DNA of 64,000 bases, from assembly GCF_965138505.1 (NCBI RefSeq), contig NZ_CBCSCO010000005.1, forward strand, positions 1 to 64,000. The letters are read 5' to 3'. The translations under genes and the position numbers were made by a program. Below the pieces are notes generated by a model, which was given only the letters and a program-made list of their open reading frames with translations, had not been told where the DNA came from and made no database searches. Source of the stretch: Litorimonas haliclonae (lineage in GTDB: Bacteria > Pseudomonadota > Alphaproteobacteria > Caulobacterales > Maricaulaceae). Shown in pieces: positions 26,195 through 34,552 of this stretch (position 1 is its first letter; each line of letters begins with the position of its first letter).

Positions 26195-26222
26195 AAAGCC
26201 CCGAAAAAATCGGGGCTTTATT
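26195..26222. terminator. Bidirectional terminator
   Basis: AAAGCCCCG (26195-26203) pairs with CGGGGCTTT (26211-26219) around an A-rich 7-base loop, with A-run before and T-run after. It serves the DUF2177 gene and the convergent PPOX-like gene. Confidence 0.88.
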
Positions 26223-26240
26223 TATTATCTGAGGTGGACG

Positions 26241-26735
26241 CTACAGATCGACGGTTTTCATTTCGCCTAGCTCCGGCTCTTCATGTTTAATATTGGCCTT
26301 CGCCATTTCATACATAAAGGTCAGTGGGTTGGCGTCTGACGCCCAAATCGCGGCGTCATGCGGGACAAATTTGAGCATCATTAGCTCCTTATCGTCTTTA
26401 CCTTCAGGATACCAAGCGGCCACCTTCTGATCCCAAAACTTATCGATTGTCGCTTTGTCGTGATGCGCGGTCAGACGCCCTTTGACGCAAGCCTGATAAT
26501 CTTTCGAGATATGGCACAGATGAACCGTGCCGGGATTGACCGCAATTGTCTTTCCCAATTCCGAAAAGCGGTCAGAATAGAAATAGATCACATTTTCATC
26601 TGTATCTATTTGAGGCGTCATGGGCTGCATATGCTCTTCCTCGTCGGTTGAGCCGAGCATGACGCACATGGCGTCTTGAAGTTCTTCCAGTAATTGCTTT
26701 TGCGGATTTTCGTGAAATTTTTCGAGGTTTGCCAT
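26241..26735 (-). CDS. Pyridoxamine 5'-phosphate oxidase-like general stress protein
   Basis: 164 residues with the split-barrel flavin-binding fold of the general-stress-protein-26 family: N-terminal helix (FHENPQKQLLEEL), strands with MQPMTPQIDTDENVIYFYSDRFSELGK, VNPGTVHLCHISKDYQACVKGRLT, and the C-terminal KFWDQKVAAWYPEGKDDKELMMLKFVPHDAAIW. Such proteins bind FMN, FAD or F420 and are linked to redox stress; substrate unknown. It lies 68 bases downstream of the Old Yellow Enzyme gene on the same strand and may share its transcript. Confidence 0.88.
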   Translation of the reverse strand: MANLEKFHENPQKQLLEELQDAMCVMLGSTDEEEHMQPMTPQIDTDENVIYFYSDRFSELGKTIAVNPGTVHLCHISKDYQACVKGRLTAHHDKATIDKFWDQKVAAWYPEGKDDKELMMLKFVPHDAAIWASDANPLTFMYEMAKANIKHEEPELGEMKTVDL

Positions 26736-26803
26736 GTGTTCTCTCCTTTAAGTTATCTGGAAAGAAAACGGGGCTGGGTAGGGATAGTTCCCATTTGCGT
26801 TCG

Positions 26804-28075
26804 TTAAACTCCGTTCAGTTCTTTGTCTTTTAGCCAAGCCTTATAGCGCTTTGTCTGACCTATTGTGCGTAATTGTTGTGCCAAAGTTGCCAGCAAAGGA
26901 CGCTGGTTCTTTTTTACGGATTTGCCTGCGCCCAGCCGATTGAGTTGTTCTTTGGCCAGCGCCATATTGGCCAGAGACAACAGGGCTTTATTTTTCCAGT
27001 TTACCGTAGCAATATTTGTGTTGAGATTGCGTCCCTCCTGCCAGTCATTCGGCAAGTTTGGGTTATACGCCATGGCGCGGGCAAGGCCGATGATATCGAC
27101 ACCTTCGGACAAAGCGGCTTCCGCCGTGTCTTTGCGTGTTACACCGCCGGTCACCATGATCGGCATGGTTGCCGCGGCGGCTATGTCTTTAGCAAAATCG
27201 AGAAAGAACATTTCGCGCTCTTTGGTGCTCTGGGCGCGGCCATCGGCCGCCAGACCCATCATCGCGGCGCTTTCGTAATTGCCGCCGGACAGCTCGACAA
27301 AATCCAATGCTTCGCCGCCAAGCCAATCCACGACCAGTTTGGCGTCGCCGACATCAAATCCGCCGCGCTGGAAGTCAGCGGAATTTAGTTTCACCGCGAC
27401 GATGAAATTTGACTCGACACGCGCCCGTACGGCACGGACCGTCTCTAACAAAAACCTGGCACGGTTTTCCAGAGACCCGCCCCACTCATCCTCCCGCTTA
27501 TTCGTTAAAGGCGATAAAAATTGCGCGATCAAATAACCGTGAGCCCCGTGAATCTGTACGCCGTCAAAACCAGCGCGTTCCGCCTGATGAGCCGTGTCAG
27601 CAAACCGTTTAATTAATCCCAAAATTTCATCGGAGGACAATGCCCGGGCCGGCGCAAACATATTATCCGCCGGGCCGTCGAGCGTCACCTTGGTCTCAGA
27701 GGCAGAGACTGCCTCGGTTCCCATGCTGGCATAGACCTGCCGCCCGGGGTGAGAGATTTGCATAACCATTTTGGCGCCGCCGGATTTGCCGATCTCGGCC
27801 CATTTTTGGAAACGCTCTCGCGCGTTGTCTTCGGCAAGAGAGCCTTGTTCCAATACAACTCCGCCCGGCCCGGTCATCGCCGTTGGGTCAATCATCACAT
27901 TGCCGGTCAATATCATTCCCGGCCCGCCCTTTGTCCAGGCCGAGTAAAGATTGAACAAAGCCTCGCCGGGGGTTTGTCCGGCCTCCGCCAGATTTTCTTC
28001 CATCGCCGCCTTGCACAGACGGTTTGAGAGGGTTTGGCCGCTCTGTAGCGTGAGGGAGTCATAAATATCTGTCAT
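26804..28075 (-). CDS. NADH:flavin oxidoreductase / Old Yellow Enzyme family
   Basis: 423 residues. FMN-dependent TIM-barrel ene-reductase. Visible marks are LSNRLCKAAMEENLA near residue 15, ISHPGRQ near 107, HGAHGYLIAQFLSPLTNKREDEWGGS near 180 with the substrate-binding His pair pattern HGAHGYL, and PIMVTGGVTR near 313. The C-terminal 60 residues (WKNKALLSLANMALAKEQLNRLG) extend beyond minimal OYEs. Physiological substrate is not predictable; electrophile detoxification is usual. Divergent from an SDR gene over 143 bases. Confidence 0.92.
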   Translation of the reverse strand: MTDIYDSLTLQSGQTLSNRLCKAAMEENLAEAGQTPGEALFNLYSAWTKGGPGMILTGNVMIDPTAMTGPGGVVLEQGSLAEDNARERFQKWAEIGKSGGAKMVMQISHPGRQVYASMGTEAVSASETKVTLDGPADNMFAPARALSSDEILGLIKRFADTAHQAERAGFDGVQIHGAHGYLIAQFLSPLTNKREDEWGGSLENRARFLLETVRAVRARVESNFIVAVKLNSADFQRGGFDVGDAKLVVDWLGGEALDFVELSGGNYESAAMMGLAADGRAQSTKEREMFFLDFAKDIAAAATMPIMVTGGVTRKDTAEAALSEGVDIIGLARAMAYNPNLPNDWQEGRNLNTNIATVNWKNKALLSLANMALAKEQLNRLGAGKSVKKNQRPLLATLAQQLRTIGQTKRYKAWLKDKELNGV

Positions 28076-28218
28076 GACGCGGGTGTTACCTGAAAGACGC
28101 CCGAGAGAGAACAGTCATTATTGAATTGAAAAACAGGTTTTCTGTACACAACCGCATAGCGGCGGGAACCTCTCGCCTCTTCAGTTCTTGATAAAGGGCA
28201 ATCACTAAGGAGATTCAA

Positions 28219-28965
28219 ATGGCTAGATTTTCAAATAAAAATGTTCTTATCACCGGCGGCAGTTCAGGCATCGGCCTGGCCACAGCCAGGCGCGTGACAG
28301 AAGAAGGCGGCCGGGTGATGGTGACAGGACGCAGTGAAGACCACCTCAACGACGCCAAAAAGGTTTTGCCGGATTCTGCAGTCGTTTTGAAAAATGATGC
28401 GTCGGATGTTGACGCCGCAGATGAGCTCGCGCAGTCCGCAAAAGATTTCGGAAAACTCGACGCTGTCTTTCTAAATGCAGGGTACGGGGATTTCAGACCT
28501 GTTGAAAAAAGTGACGCAGATTTTTTCGATGCGATGAACAACGTTAATGTGCGCGGTCCCGTGCTCCATCTGAAAGCGCTTAAAGATAATATTGCGAATC
28601 CCTCCTCTGTTCTAGTGACGGCAAGCGTCTCGTCCTATATCGGACAGGCTAATGGCGCTGTTTACGCCGGCACAAAAGGCGCCGTCACTGGCATGGCTCG
28701 GGCTTGGGCCGCAGAGCTAGCCGACAAAAATATTCGTGTAAATACGATTGCCCCCGGACCGATTGAAACCAACTTCTTCAACAGCATTGATATGCCGGAT
28801 GACGAAGTCGAGAAAATGGTAGAAAATATTAAAAGTAACGTGGCCCTTGGCCGCCTTGGCACCGCCGAAGAAGTCGCCGCCGTCGCGACCTTTCTCCTAT
28901 CGGATGATAGCAGCTATGTCACCGGAAGCCAGTATATGGTCGATGGCGGCATGACCTATCGTTAG
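28219..28965 (+). CDS. SDR family oxidoreductase
   Basis: 248 residues with AAGGAG seven bases upstream. Classical SDR: cofactor loop TGGSSGIG (12-19), NAG near 92, Ser in TASVSS, YAGTK catalytic pair near 153-157, and PGPIETN after it. Contains an Arg in VTGRSE, which suggests NADP preference. Substrate unknown. It is divergently arranged with the Old Yellow Enzyme, a common pairing for electrophile-responsive genes, but no regulator is adjacent. Confidence 0.92.
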   Translation: MARFSNKNVLITGGSSGIGLATARRVTEEGGRVMVTGRSEDHLNDAKKVLPDSAVVLKNDASDVDAADELAQSAKDFGKLDAVFLNAGYGDFRPVEKSDADFFDAMNNVNVRGPVLHLKALKDNIANPSSVLVTASVSSYIGQANGAVYAGTKGAVTGMARAWAAELADKNIRVNTIAPGPIETNFFNSIDMPDDEVEKMVENIKSNVALGRLGTAEEVAAVATFLLSDDSSYVTGSQYMVDGGMTYR

Positions 28966-28981
28966 GTCGAAATACTAGTGC

Positions 28982-29236
28982 TTATTGGCGGGCCCCTCCG
29001 CGGGTCCGCCAAGCCTTGAACAAACCATACACACTGATCGCCAGCCAAGCACATTCAATGATAAATGACGCAAGGTTAAAGGTGAAATAGAGCGACACCA
29101 TAATCAGAAGCGCGCCCACAGCATTGAGCGCGGAATAGCGCCAGCCTCTCGAGTCAATTTTTTCGACTTGCAACAGGCCGTAAGCCAAAAGGACGAAGGC
29201 CACGCCTGTAATTCCAATCGCATCGTAAATTGTCAT
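28982..29236 (-). CDS. CBU_0592-type small membrane protein
   Basis: 84 residues, three hydrophobic helices (5-22, 36-55, 58-75) with the family pattern GITGVAFVLLAYGLLQ and YSALNAVGALLIMVSLYF. Function unknown. Its ATG overlaps the AlkB stop as ATGA, so it is translated with the AlkB gene. The last codons form a stable hairpin. Confidence 0.85.
   Translation of the reverse strand: MTIYDAIGITGVAFVLLAYGLLQVEKIDSRGWRYSALNAVGALLIMVSLYFTFNLASFIIECAWLAISVYGLFKAWRTRGGARQ
28985..29012. terminator. Possible terminator hairpin overlapping a gene end
   Basis: TTGGCGGGCCC (28985-28995) pairs with GGGTCCGCCAA (29002-29012) with one G-T pair and a 6-base loop. It lies 20 bases after the SDR stop and inside the last codons of the convergent small membrane protein gene. 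The T-run is weak. Confidence 0.4.
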
Positions 29237-29844
29237 AAGGGAGTCACCCGTCTCATAGTTAGATTAATTCTGCCGCCCTTTGGCACGAGCGCGCTCTCTC
29301 CGTAAGAGACTTTACTCACCCCGTGGTGACACAGTCGGGCCTCGCCCGCCAGAACGACAACGTCCCCGGAAAAGAGCCTTACCCCCTTTGTCGGTCCGCC
29401 GCGTTTGGGCCCGCCGATACGAAACATGGCCGGGTCGCCGAGGCTCACGCTGACGACGGGGGCTTGAATATTCTGCTCGTCATTGTCGACATGCATCCCC
29501 ATTTTTGCGCCGTCCCGATACCAGTTAATCAGACAGGCTTCGGGCGGAGCAGGATAGCCGCTGACGTCATCCCATAGCCTCCGCAAAACCGGCGGCAAGT
29601 CAGGCCAAGGCTTTCCGGTTTTGGGGTGGAGCGCCTCATAGCGATAGCCGCCTTTATCCGTAACCCAGCCTAGCGGTCCGAAATTGCTCATGACGACCGA
29701 AAGCGGCGCGCCGGTTCGCGGCATGGTCGGCTGAAAAAATGGAGCTTGCGAGACGCCGTCCCTCACCGCTTCGATTAACCCGGCCTGTTCCTCGAGCGAG
29801 AAATAAAGCGGATAATGTGCAAAGCCTTTCGGGAAGTCGGACAT
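29233..29844 (-). CDS. AlkB-family 2-oxoglutarate/Fe(II) dioxygenase
   Basis: 203 residues. Oxidative demethylation of alkylated DNA or RNA bases. The iron ligands are H118 and D120 (MHVDND) and H174 (CHHGVS), with the 56-residue spacing seen in E. coli AlkB; R192 and R198 (GRINLTMRR) bind 2-oxoglutarate. NWYRDGAKMG precedes the HxD, as in the family. The gene is the first of a two-gene unit with the small membrane protein. No Ada box or other alkylation gene is near. Confidence 0.94.
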   Translation of the reverse strand: MSDFPKGFAHYPLYFSLEEQAGLIEAVRDGVSQAPFFQPTMPRTGAPLSVVMSNFGPLGWVTDKGGYRYEALHPKTGKPWPDLPPVLRRLWDDVSGYPAPPEACLINWYRDGAKMGMHVDNDEQNIQAPVVSVSLGDPAMFRIGGPKRGGPTKGVRLFSGDVVVLAGEARLCHHGVSKVSYGESALVPKGGRINLTMRRVTPL

Positions 29845-29924
29845 GAGGTTTCAATGGCAAAGCATTCAGGAACTGACAATGGATTTATTGTTTATTCCGG
29901 AGCGTCAGAATTCTATGAAGACGC

Positions 29925-31223
29925 ATGAAAAGACATTTCCTTCTCGTATTACTCTCCTTCAGCGTTTTCCTAATTTCATTTTGTGAAACGGCAATTGCGC
30001 AAAGTAATGAAAAAAGTGAGGCGGATTCTTTGACGGACGCCAAGTTTGAGGCTTCTTCCGCCTGGGATGAATTTGAAAACACATTTCGGCTTTTTTATGC
30101 CTATCTGGATCGACGGGATGTGGATGTAGAGCAATGGTTTTCGGTCACCAAATCAAGCGCTCTGCGGTCCCAAACTGCCGCCGACTTTCGAGATATTATC
30201 AGGCGCGCCACTTATCTGTTTACTGACCCACACATTATCGTCGGGCCATTAGAGCCAGATAGTTTTAATGTCTTTCCTTCCGCATCTGATCTAATCGTTC
30301 ACAAAGAAGAAGACGGATTTGTTATCCAACATGTGCGACTCGGCTCGCCTGCAGCAGAGCTAGGCATACGTCCGAACTGGAAAGTCCTGACAATTGACGG
30401 GCTGAGTCCGAAATCTGTACTTTCAAATATAATGAAAGGTCTGCCGTTTTCCCTGAGCCAAGAGCAGGAAAGCTATCTGATTACATTGGCCCTCAATGGT
30501 CGCAGGACAGGCGAAAGAGAACTCGAGCTGCAAGAGGGGCCAACAAGAAGCCACAGACTAACTCTCAGGTCACCTCGGGCTTTTGCCGCAGACCTTCAAA
30601 GTGAGCCGGCTCTGACGACTGAGTTTATTGATAATTTGGCGGTCATAAAAATAAACAACTCTCTCGGAAACAACGACCTGATATCTCTTTTTGACAATGC
30701 GATAAAAAATGCGTGGGACAAGGACGGAGTTATTCTCGATTTGCGAAATACTCCCAGCGGCGGGAATACCGAGGTCGGGCGTAGCCTTATTGGGCATTTT
30801 ATTTCCGAAGAACGACCCTACCAAATTCACGAAATCCCCTCCCTTGAACGAGAATTCTCTGTCCCGCGAAAATTCATAGAGCTCGTCCAACCTCGGGCGC
30901 CTTATATCTCTCCTGACAAAGTCGTTGTTTTATCCGGGCCTTGGACCGGCAGTATGGGCGAGGGCATTACGATTGGGTTGAACGGCGCAGCAGACGTAAC
31001 CGTCATTGCATCAGATATGGGCGACCTGTTAGGCGGGCTTTCCAATCGCTACCTTGAACGCTCCGATTTGAAGCTGGATCTTGGTACGGAGTATCTTACC
31101 CATATTGACGGAACGCCTCGGGAAGATTTTGTCGCCGATATTTCACCCGACCGCGTTGATGTCGGACAAAGCGGTCAAGACATTGGTCTTGCTTTGGCAA
31201 TTAAAGAGCTGAAATCTCGCTAA
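29925..31223 (+). CDS. Secreted S41-like protein with PDZ domain
   Basis: 432 residues. Signal peptide (cleavage near AIA-Q26), a helical lead, then a PDZ-like region about 120-215 (VIQHVRLGSPAAELGIRPNWKVLTIDG), then an S41 tail-specific protease-like core: VILDLRNTPSGGNTE (269-282), GPWTGSMGEG with candidate nucleophile Ser343 and Glu346. The Lys that pairs with Ser in CtpA/Prc enzymes is not visible about 25 residues later, so it fits the IRBP/tricorn-type branch with SxxE or may be inactive. Substrate unknown; exported to the periplasm. Confidence 0.85.
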   Translation: MKRHFLLVLLSFSVFLISFCETAIAQSNEKSEADSLTDAKFEASSAWDEFENTFRLFYAYLDRRDVDVEQWFSVTKSSALRSQTAADFRDIIRRATYLFTDPHIIVGPLEPDSFNVFPSASDLIVHKEEDGFVIQHVRLGSPAAELGIRPNWKVLTIDGLSPKSVLSNIMKGLPFSLSQEQESYLITLALNGRRTGERELELQEGPTRSHRLTLRSPRAFAADLQSEPALTTEFIDNLAVIKINNSLGNNDLISLFDNAIKNAWDKDGVILDLRNTPSGGNTEVGRSLIGHFISEERPYQIHEIPSLEREFSVPRKFIELVQPRAPYISPDKVVVLSGPWTGSMGEGITIGLNGAADVTVIASDMGDLLGGLSNRYLERSDLKLDLGTEYLTHIDGTPREDFVADISPDRVDVGQSGQDIGLALAIKELKSR

Positions 31224-31267
31224 GGGGCTGCCTCACATCTCACACACACAAAAATGTGAGCCCTACC

Positions 31268-31295
31268 CTTGCATGGAACGTATCGTCCCCCATAT
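31268..31295 (+). promoter_or_regulatory. RpoH (sigma-32) heat-shock promoter of dnaK
   Basis: CTTGCAT (31268-31274) and CCCATAT (31289-31295) are separated by 14 bases, a near match to the sigma-32 consensus CTTGAAA-N13/14-CCCATNT. It lies 120 bases upstream of the dnaK ATG. No CIRCE element was seen, in line with RpoH control of dnaK in alphaproteobacteria. Confidence 0.78.
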
Positions 31296-31415
31296 CGGGG
31301 CAGACGGTGCGTTTCTCTGCATAAAACCGCAGAAAAACTCAGGTTTCACACAGAGTGGACACACCCCATTATTAACGTCGTGGCCTTTGAAGGGGCCGCA
31401 TAAAAGGAGCAAACC

Positions 31416-33329
31416 ATGTCTAAAGTGATTGGTATTGACCTGGGTACGACAAATTCATGTGTTGCCGTGATGGACGGTGACAAGCCCCGGGTTATCGAAA
31501 ATGCAGAGGGTCAACGCACGACCCCATCCGTCGTCGCCTTTACGGAAGACGGCGAACGCCTTATCGGCACACCGGCACGTCGCCAGGCGGTGACAAACCC
31601 GGAACACACTTATTACGCCATTAAGCGTCTGATTGGCCGCGCCATGACAGACCCGGCCGTCAAAAAAGACGCCAAAATGGTTCCGTATAAAATCGTCAAA
31701 GGCAAAGGCGGAGACGCTTATGTCGAAAATCGCGACGGAAAAGCGCTAAGCCCGTCCGAAGTTTCTGCGATGATCCTGACAAAAATGAAGGAAACCGCTG
31801 AAGACTATTTGGGCTCCGGCGTGACACAAGCCGTTATCACGGTTCCAGCTTACTTTAACGACGCTCAGCGCCAGGCGACGAAAGACGCCGGTAAAATTGC
31901 CGGTCTCGAAGTTCTGCGGATCATCAACGAGCCGACAGCCGCGGCGCTTGCTTATGGTATGGACAAAGAAGACGGCAAAACAATTGCGGTTTACGATTTG
32001 GGCGGCGGTACATTCGACGTCTCCATCCTCGAAATCGGAGACGGCGTCTTTGAAGTGAAATCCACAAATGGGGATACATTCCTCGGCGGTGAAGATTTTG
32101 ACATGGCCATCGTTGAATATTTCAATTCGGAATTCAAAAAAGACACAGGCATTGACCTCTCAGGCGACAAGCTCGCACTGCAACGTCTTCGCGAAGAAGC
32201 CGAGAAGGCCAAGAAAGAGCTGTCATCCGCCTCTTCTTACGAAGTGAACCTGCCCTTCATTACGGCAGACTCTTCCGGCCCGAAACATTTGAACATGAAG
32301 CTGTCCCGCGCTAAGTTGGAAACACTTGTCGGCGATCTTATTAAACGTTCAATTGCGCCGTGTAAAAAGGCTCTTTCCGATGCGGGTCTTAAAGCCGGCG
32401 ATATTGATGATGTCGTTCTGGTCGGCGGGATGACCCGTATGCCAGCCGTTCAAAAAGCGGTGGCCGATTTCTTTGGTAAAGAACCTCATAAAGGGGTGAA
32501 TCCGGATGAAGTGGTTGCCATGGGCGCCGCTATTCAGGCTGGTGTTTTGCAAGGCGACGTCAAAGACGTTCTCCTGCTTGACGTAACGCCTCTGTCTCTC
32601 GGTATTGAAACCGAGGGCGGCGTGTTTACCCGCATGATCGACCGGAACACGACGATTCCGACGAAGAAGTCTCAGGTTTACTCAACCGCTGCCGACAACC
32701 AGTCAGCTGTGACTATTCGGGTCTCACAAGGTGAGCGTGAAATGGCTGCGGATAACAAATTGCTCGGTCAGTTTGATCTGGTGGGTATTCCCCCGGCGCC
32801 TCGCGGTATGCCGCAAATCGAAGTCACCTTTGACATCGACGCCAACGGCATTGTGAACGTCTCGGCCAAAGACAAAGCCACAGGTAAGGAACAGCAAATC
32901 CGTATCCAGGCCAGTGGCGGTTTGTCCGAGGACGACATCGAGGCCATGGTTAAAGACGCCGAAGCTAATGCGGATGAGGATAAAGCCCGCCGCGAGCTTG
33001 CCGAAGCCAAAAACCAGGCCGAAGCTCTGACGCACAAAGCCGAGTCAGACGTGAAAGAGCATGGTGAAAGCCTCTCTGACGAAGACAAGGAAGCGATTGA
33101 AGATGCGGTCAAGGAACTCCGCGAAGTTGCGGAAACTGATGACACGGCTCTGATCACAGATAAAATTCAGGTGCTGACGGCGGCCGTTATGAAAATGGGC
33201 GAAGCAATATACGCTAACTCCCAAGAAGATGATGACGGCCCGGCCTCTGCTGCGGCTGACGCAGCAGACGATGACGACGAAGACGTTGTCGACGCTGAGT
33301 TTGAAGACGTAGACGAAAATAAGTCTTAA
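31416..33329 (+). CDS. dnaK: Chaperone DnaK (Hsp70)
   Basis: 637 residues with AAAGGAG upstream. The ATPase domain starts IGIDLGTTNSCVAVMDG and contains VPAYFNDAQRQATKDAG, AVYDLGGGTFDVSI and VVLVGGMTRMP; the substrate domain begins near DVTPLSLGIETEGG, and the acidic C-terminus ends DAEFEDVDENKS. It works with DnaJ and GrpE in protein folding. Transcribed from the heat-shock promoter above, closed by a strong terminator, and separated from dnaJ by a glycosyltransferase gene, which is unusual. Confidence 0.99.
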   Translation: MSKVIGIDLGTTNSCVAVMDGDKPRVIENAEGQRTTPSVVAFTEDGERLIGTPARRQAVTNPEHTYYAIKRLIGRAMTDPAVKKDAKMVPYKIVKGKGGDAYVENRDGKALSPSEVSAMILTKMKETAEDYLGSGVTQAVITVPAYFNDAQRQATKDAGKIAGLEVLRIINEPTAAALAYGMDKEDGKTIAVYDLGGGTFDVSILEIGDGVFEVKSTNGDTFLGGEDFDMAIVEYFNSEFKKDTGIDLSGDKLALQRLREEAEKAKKELSSASSYEVNLPFITADSSGPKHLNMKLSRAKLETLVGDLIKRSIAPCKKALSDAGLKAGDIDDVVLVGGMTRMPAVQKAVADFFGKEPHKGVNPDEVVAMGAAIQAGVLQGDVKDVLLLDVTPLSLGIETEGGVFTRMIDRNTTIPTKKSQVYSTAADNQSAVTIRVSQGEREMAADNKLLGQFDLVGIPPAPRGMPQIEVTFDIDANGIVNVSAKDKATGKEQQIRIQASGGLSEDDIEAMVKDAEANADEDKARRELAEAKNQAEALTHKAESDVKEHGESLSDEDKEAIEDAVKELREVAETDDTALITDKIQVLTAAVMKMGEAIYANSQEDDDGPASAAADAADDDDEDVVDAEFEDVDENKS

Positions 33330-33355
33330 GTTTTCTAAAAGTTTCAGAATTTTCA

Positions 33356-33386
33356 CCCTCTGCGTCTAGGCGCAGGGGGTTTTTTA
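33356..33386 (+). terminator. Factor-independent terminator after dnaK
   Basis: CCCTCTGCG (33356-33364, one T-G pair) pairs with CGCAGGGGG (33371-33379) and runs into TTTTTT. It should separate dnaK from the downstream glycosyltransferase and dnaJ unless read-through occurs. Confidence 0.88.
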
Positions 33387-33401
33387 TTGGATAGATAATT
33401 T

Positions 33402-34502
33402 ATGATTTTGATGTCCGCACAGGCTTTCCCGCCCCGCTCCGGAGGTATTCAAACCTTGATGGACGGGTTTGCGCGCGCCGCCGCCAAAAAGAATGAGGTG
33501 GTCGTCTATGCCGACGGAGATCGACGCGCCGCAGCTTATGACCAGGAGGCCACCGCCCCCTATACCGTCCGCCGGTTCAGCGGGCTGAAACAATGGCGCA
33601 GACGAAACAAAGCCTCGGCCATTAAACGATTTTGTCAGGAAAATACTGTCAGCCATATCGTATGTGATAGCTGGAAAAGCGCAGAGCTTCTCTCTACCGA
33701 TATTGACGTTCCGATTCTCATCTACGCCCATGGAAACGAGTTTCCCAAAGACCCCAATAGTTCGAAAACGGCGCGCATCATGCGCTCTTTGGAAAAAGCA
33801 GATCACATTATCAGCGTCTCGTCGCAAACCGCGCTCCGCGTCCAGGCCTACCTGCCCCATAGCGGTGGCCCGAAATTACATGTGCGACCAAACCCCGTGT
33901 CCGAGCCCGACCCAGCTACAGATGCCGACAAGGCCTTTGCCGACGCCCTCTGGCCCGCGACCGGGATCCGTCTACTCGCGCTTTGCCGCCTGATTGACTG
34001 GAAAGGCATCGATACGGCGGTGACGGCGTTGCGCCAGCTCCACCTGAAAGATGTAGAAGCTCAAATGGTAATTGCCGGGGCGGGGCCGGACTTGGAAAGG
34101 CTCAAAGAAATTGTCGAAAGTTCTGGTCTATCAGGCCATGTTGAATTTGCCGGGCGGATCGAGGGAGGGCGTAAAACCGCTTTGTTCGACAGTGCTGACA
34201 TCTACATGCAGCCCGGGCGGCAAATTGGCGATCAATGTGAAGGCTTCGGAATTACTTACATCGAGGCAGGCCTGCACCGCCTCCCCAGCATATCCGGCAA
34301 AGCAGGCGGCGCACCCGACGCGGTTCAAGACGGCGAGACCGGCCTCGTGGTGGATGGAGAAAATCTGAATGAAGTTGTCATTGCCCTGCAAGGGCTTATT
34401 GACGAACCGGACCGTGCTTCCCACATGGGAAACGCTGCTTATGCACAGGCGCAAACGCTCCTCTGGGACCGCCAGATTGGAGAGGTTCTCGCGCTTACCT
34501 GA
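33402..34502 (+). CDS. Glycosyltransferase family 4 protein
   Basis: 366 residues, GT-B fold. N-terminal acceptor side: AQAFPPRSGGIQTLM (Gly-rich loop near residue 15). C-terminal donor side: RLIDWKGIDTAV near 195, AGAGPDLERL near 225, and the E-x7-E element EGFGITYIEAG near 280. Typical of enzymes adding hexoses to lipids or surface glycans; no membrane helices, so a cytosolic or peripheral enzyme. It starts 16 bases after the dnaK terminator and ends 50 bases before dnaJ. Linkage to chaperones is probably positional only. Confidence 0.9.
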   Translation: MILMSAQAFPPRSGGIQTLMDGFARAAAKKNEVVVYADGDRRAAAYDQEATAPYTVRRFSGLKQWRRRNKASAIKRFCQENTVSHIVCDSWKSAELLSTDIDVPILIYAHGNEFPKDPNSSKTARIMRSLEKADHIISVSSQTALRVQAYLPHSGGPKLHVRPNPVSEPDPATDADKAFADALWPATGIRLLALCRLIDWKGIDTAVTALRQLHLKDVEAQMVIAGAGPDLERLKEIVESSGLSGHVEFAGRIEGGRKTALFDSADIYMQPGRQIGDQCEGFGITYIEAGLHRLPSISGKAGGAPDAVQDGETGLVVDGENLNEVVIALQGLIDEPDRASHMGNAAYAQAQTLLWDRQIGEVLALT

Positions 34503-34552
34503 TATGGGCGGCGGTATGGGACTATCCAGACGAGAAGCAAGGAATCTAAGCC

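Noticed and set aside
31232..31260. CTCACAT / ATGTGAG inverted repeat upstream of dnaK as CIRCE element
   Set aside because: Arms do not match the CIRCE consensus (TTAGCACTC-N9-GAGTGCTAA) and the RpoH promoter explains heat control.
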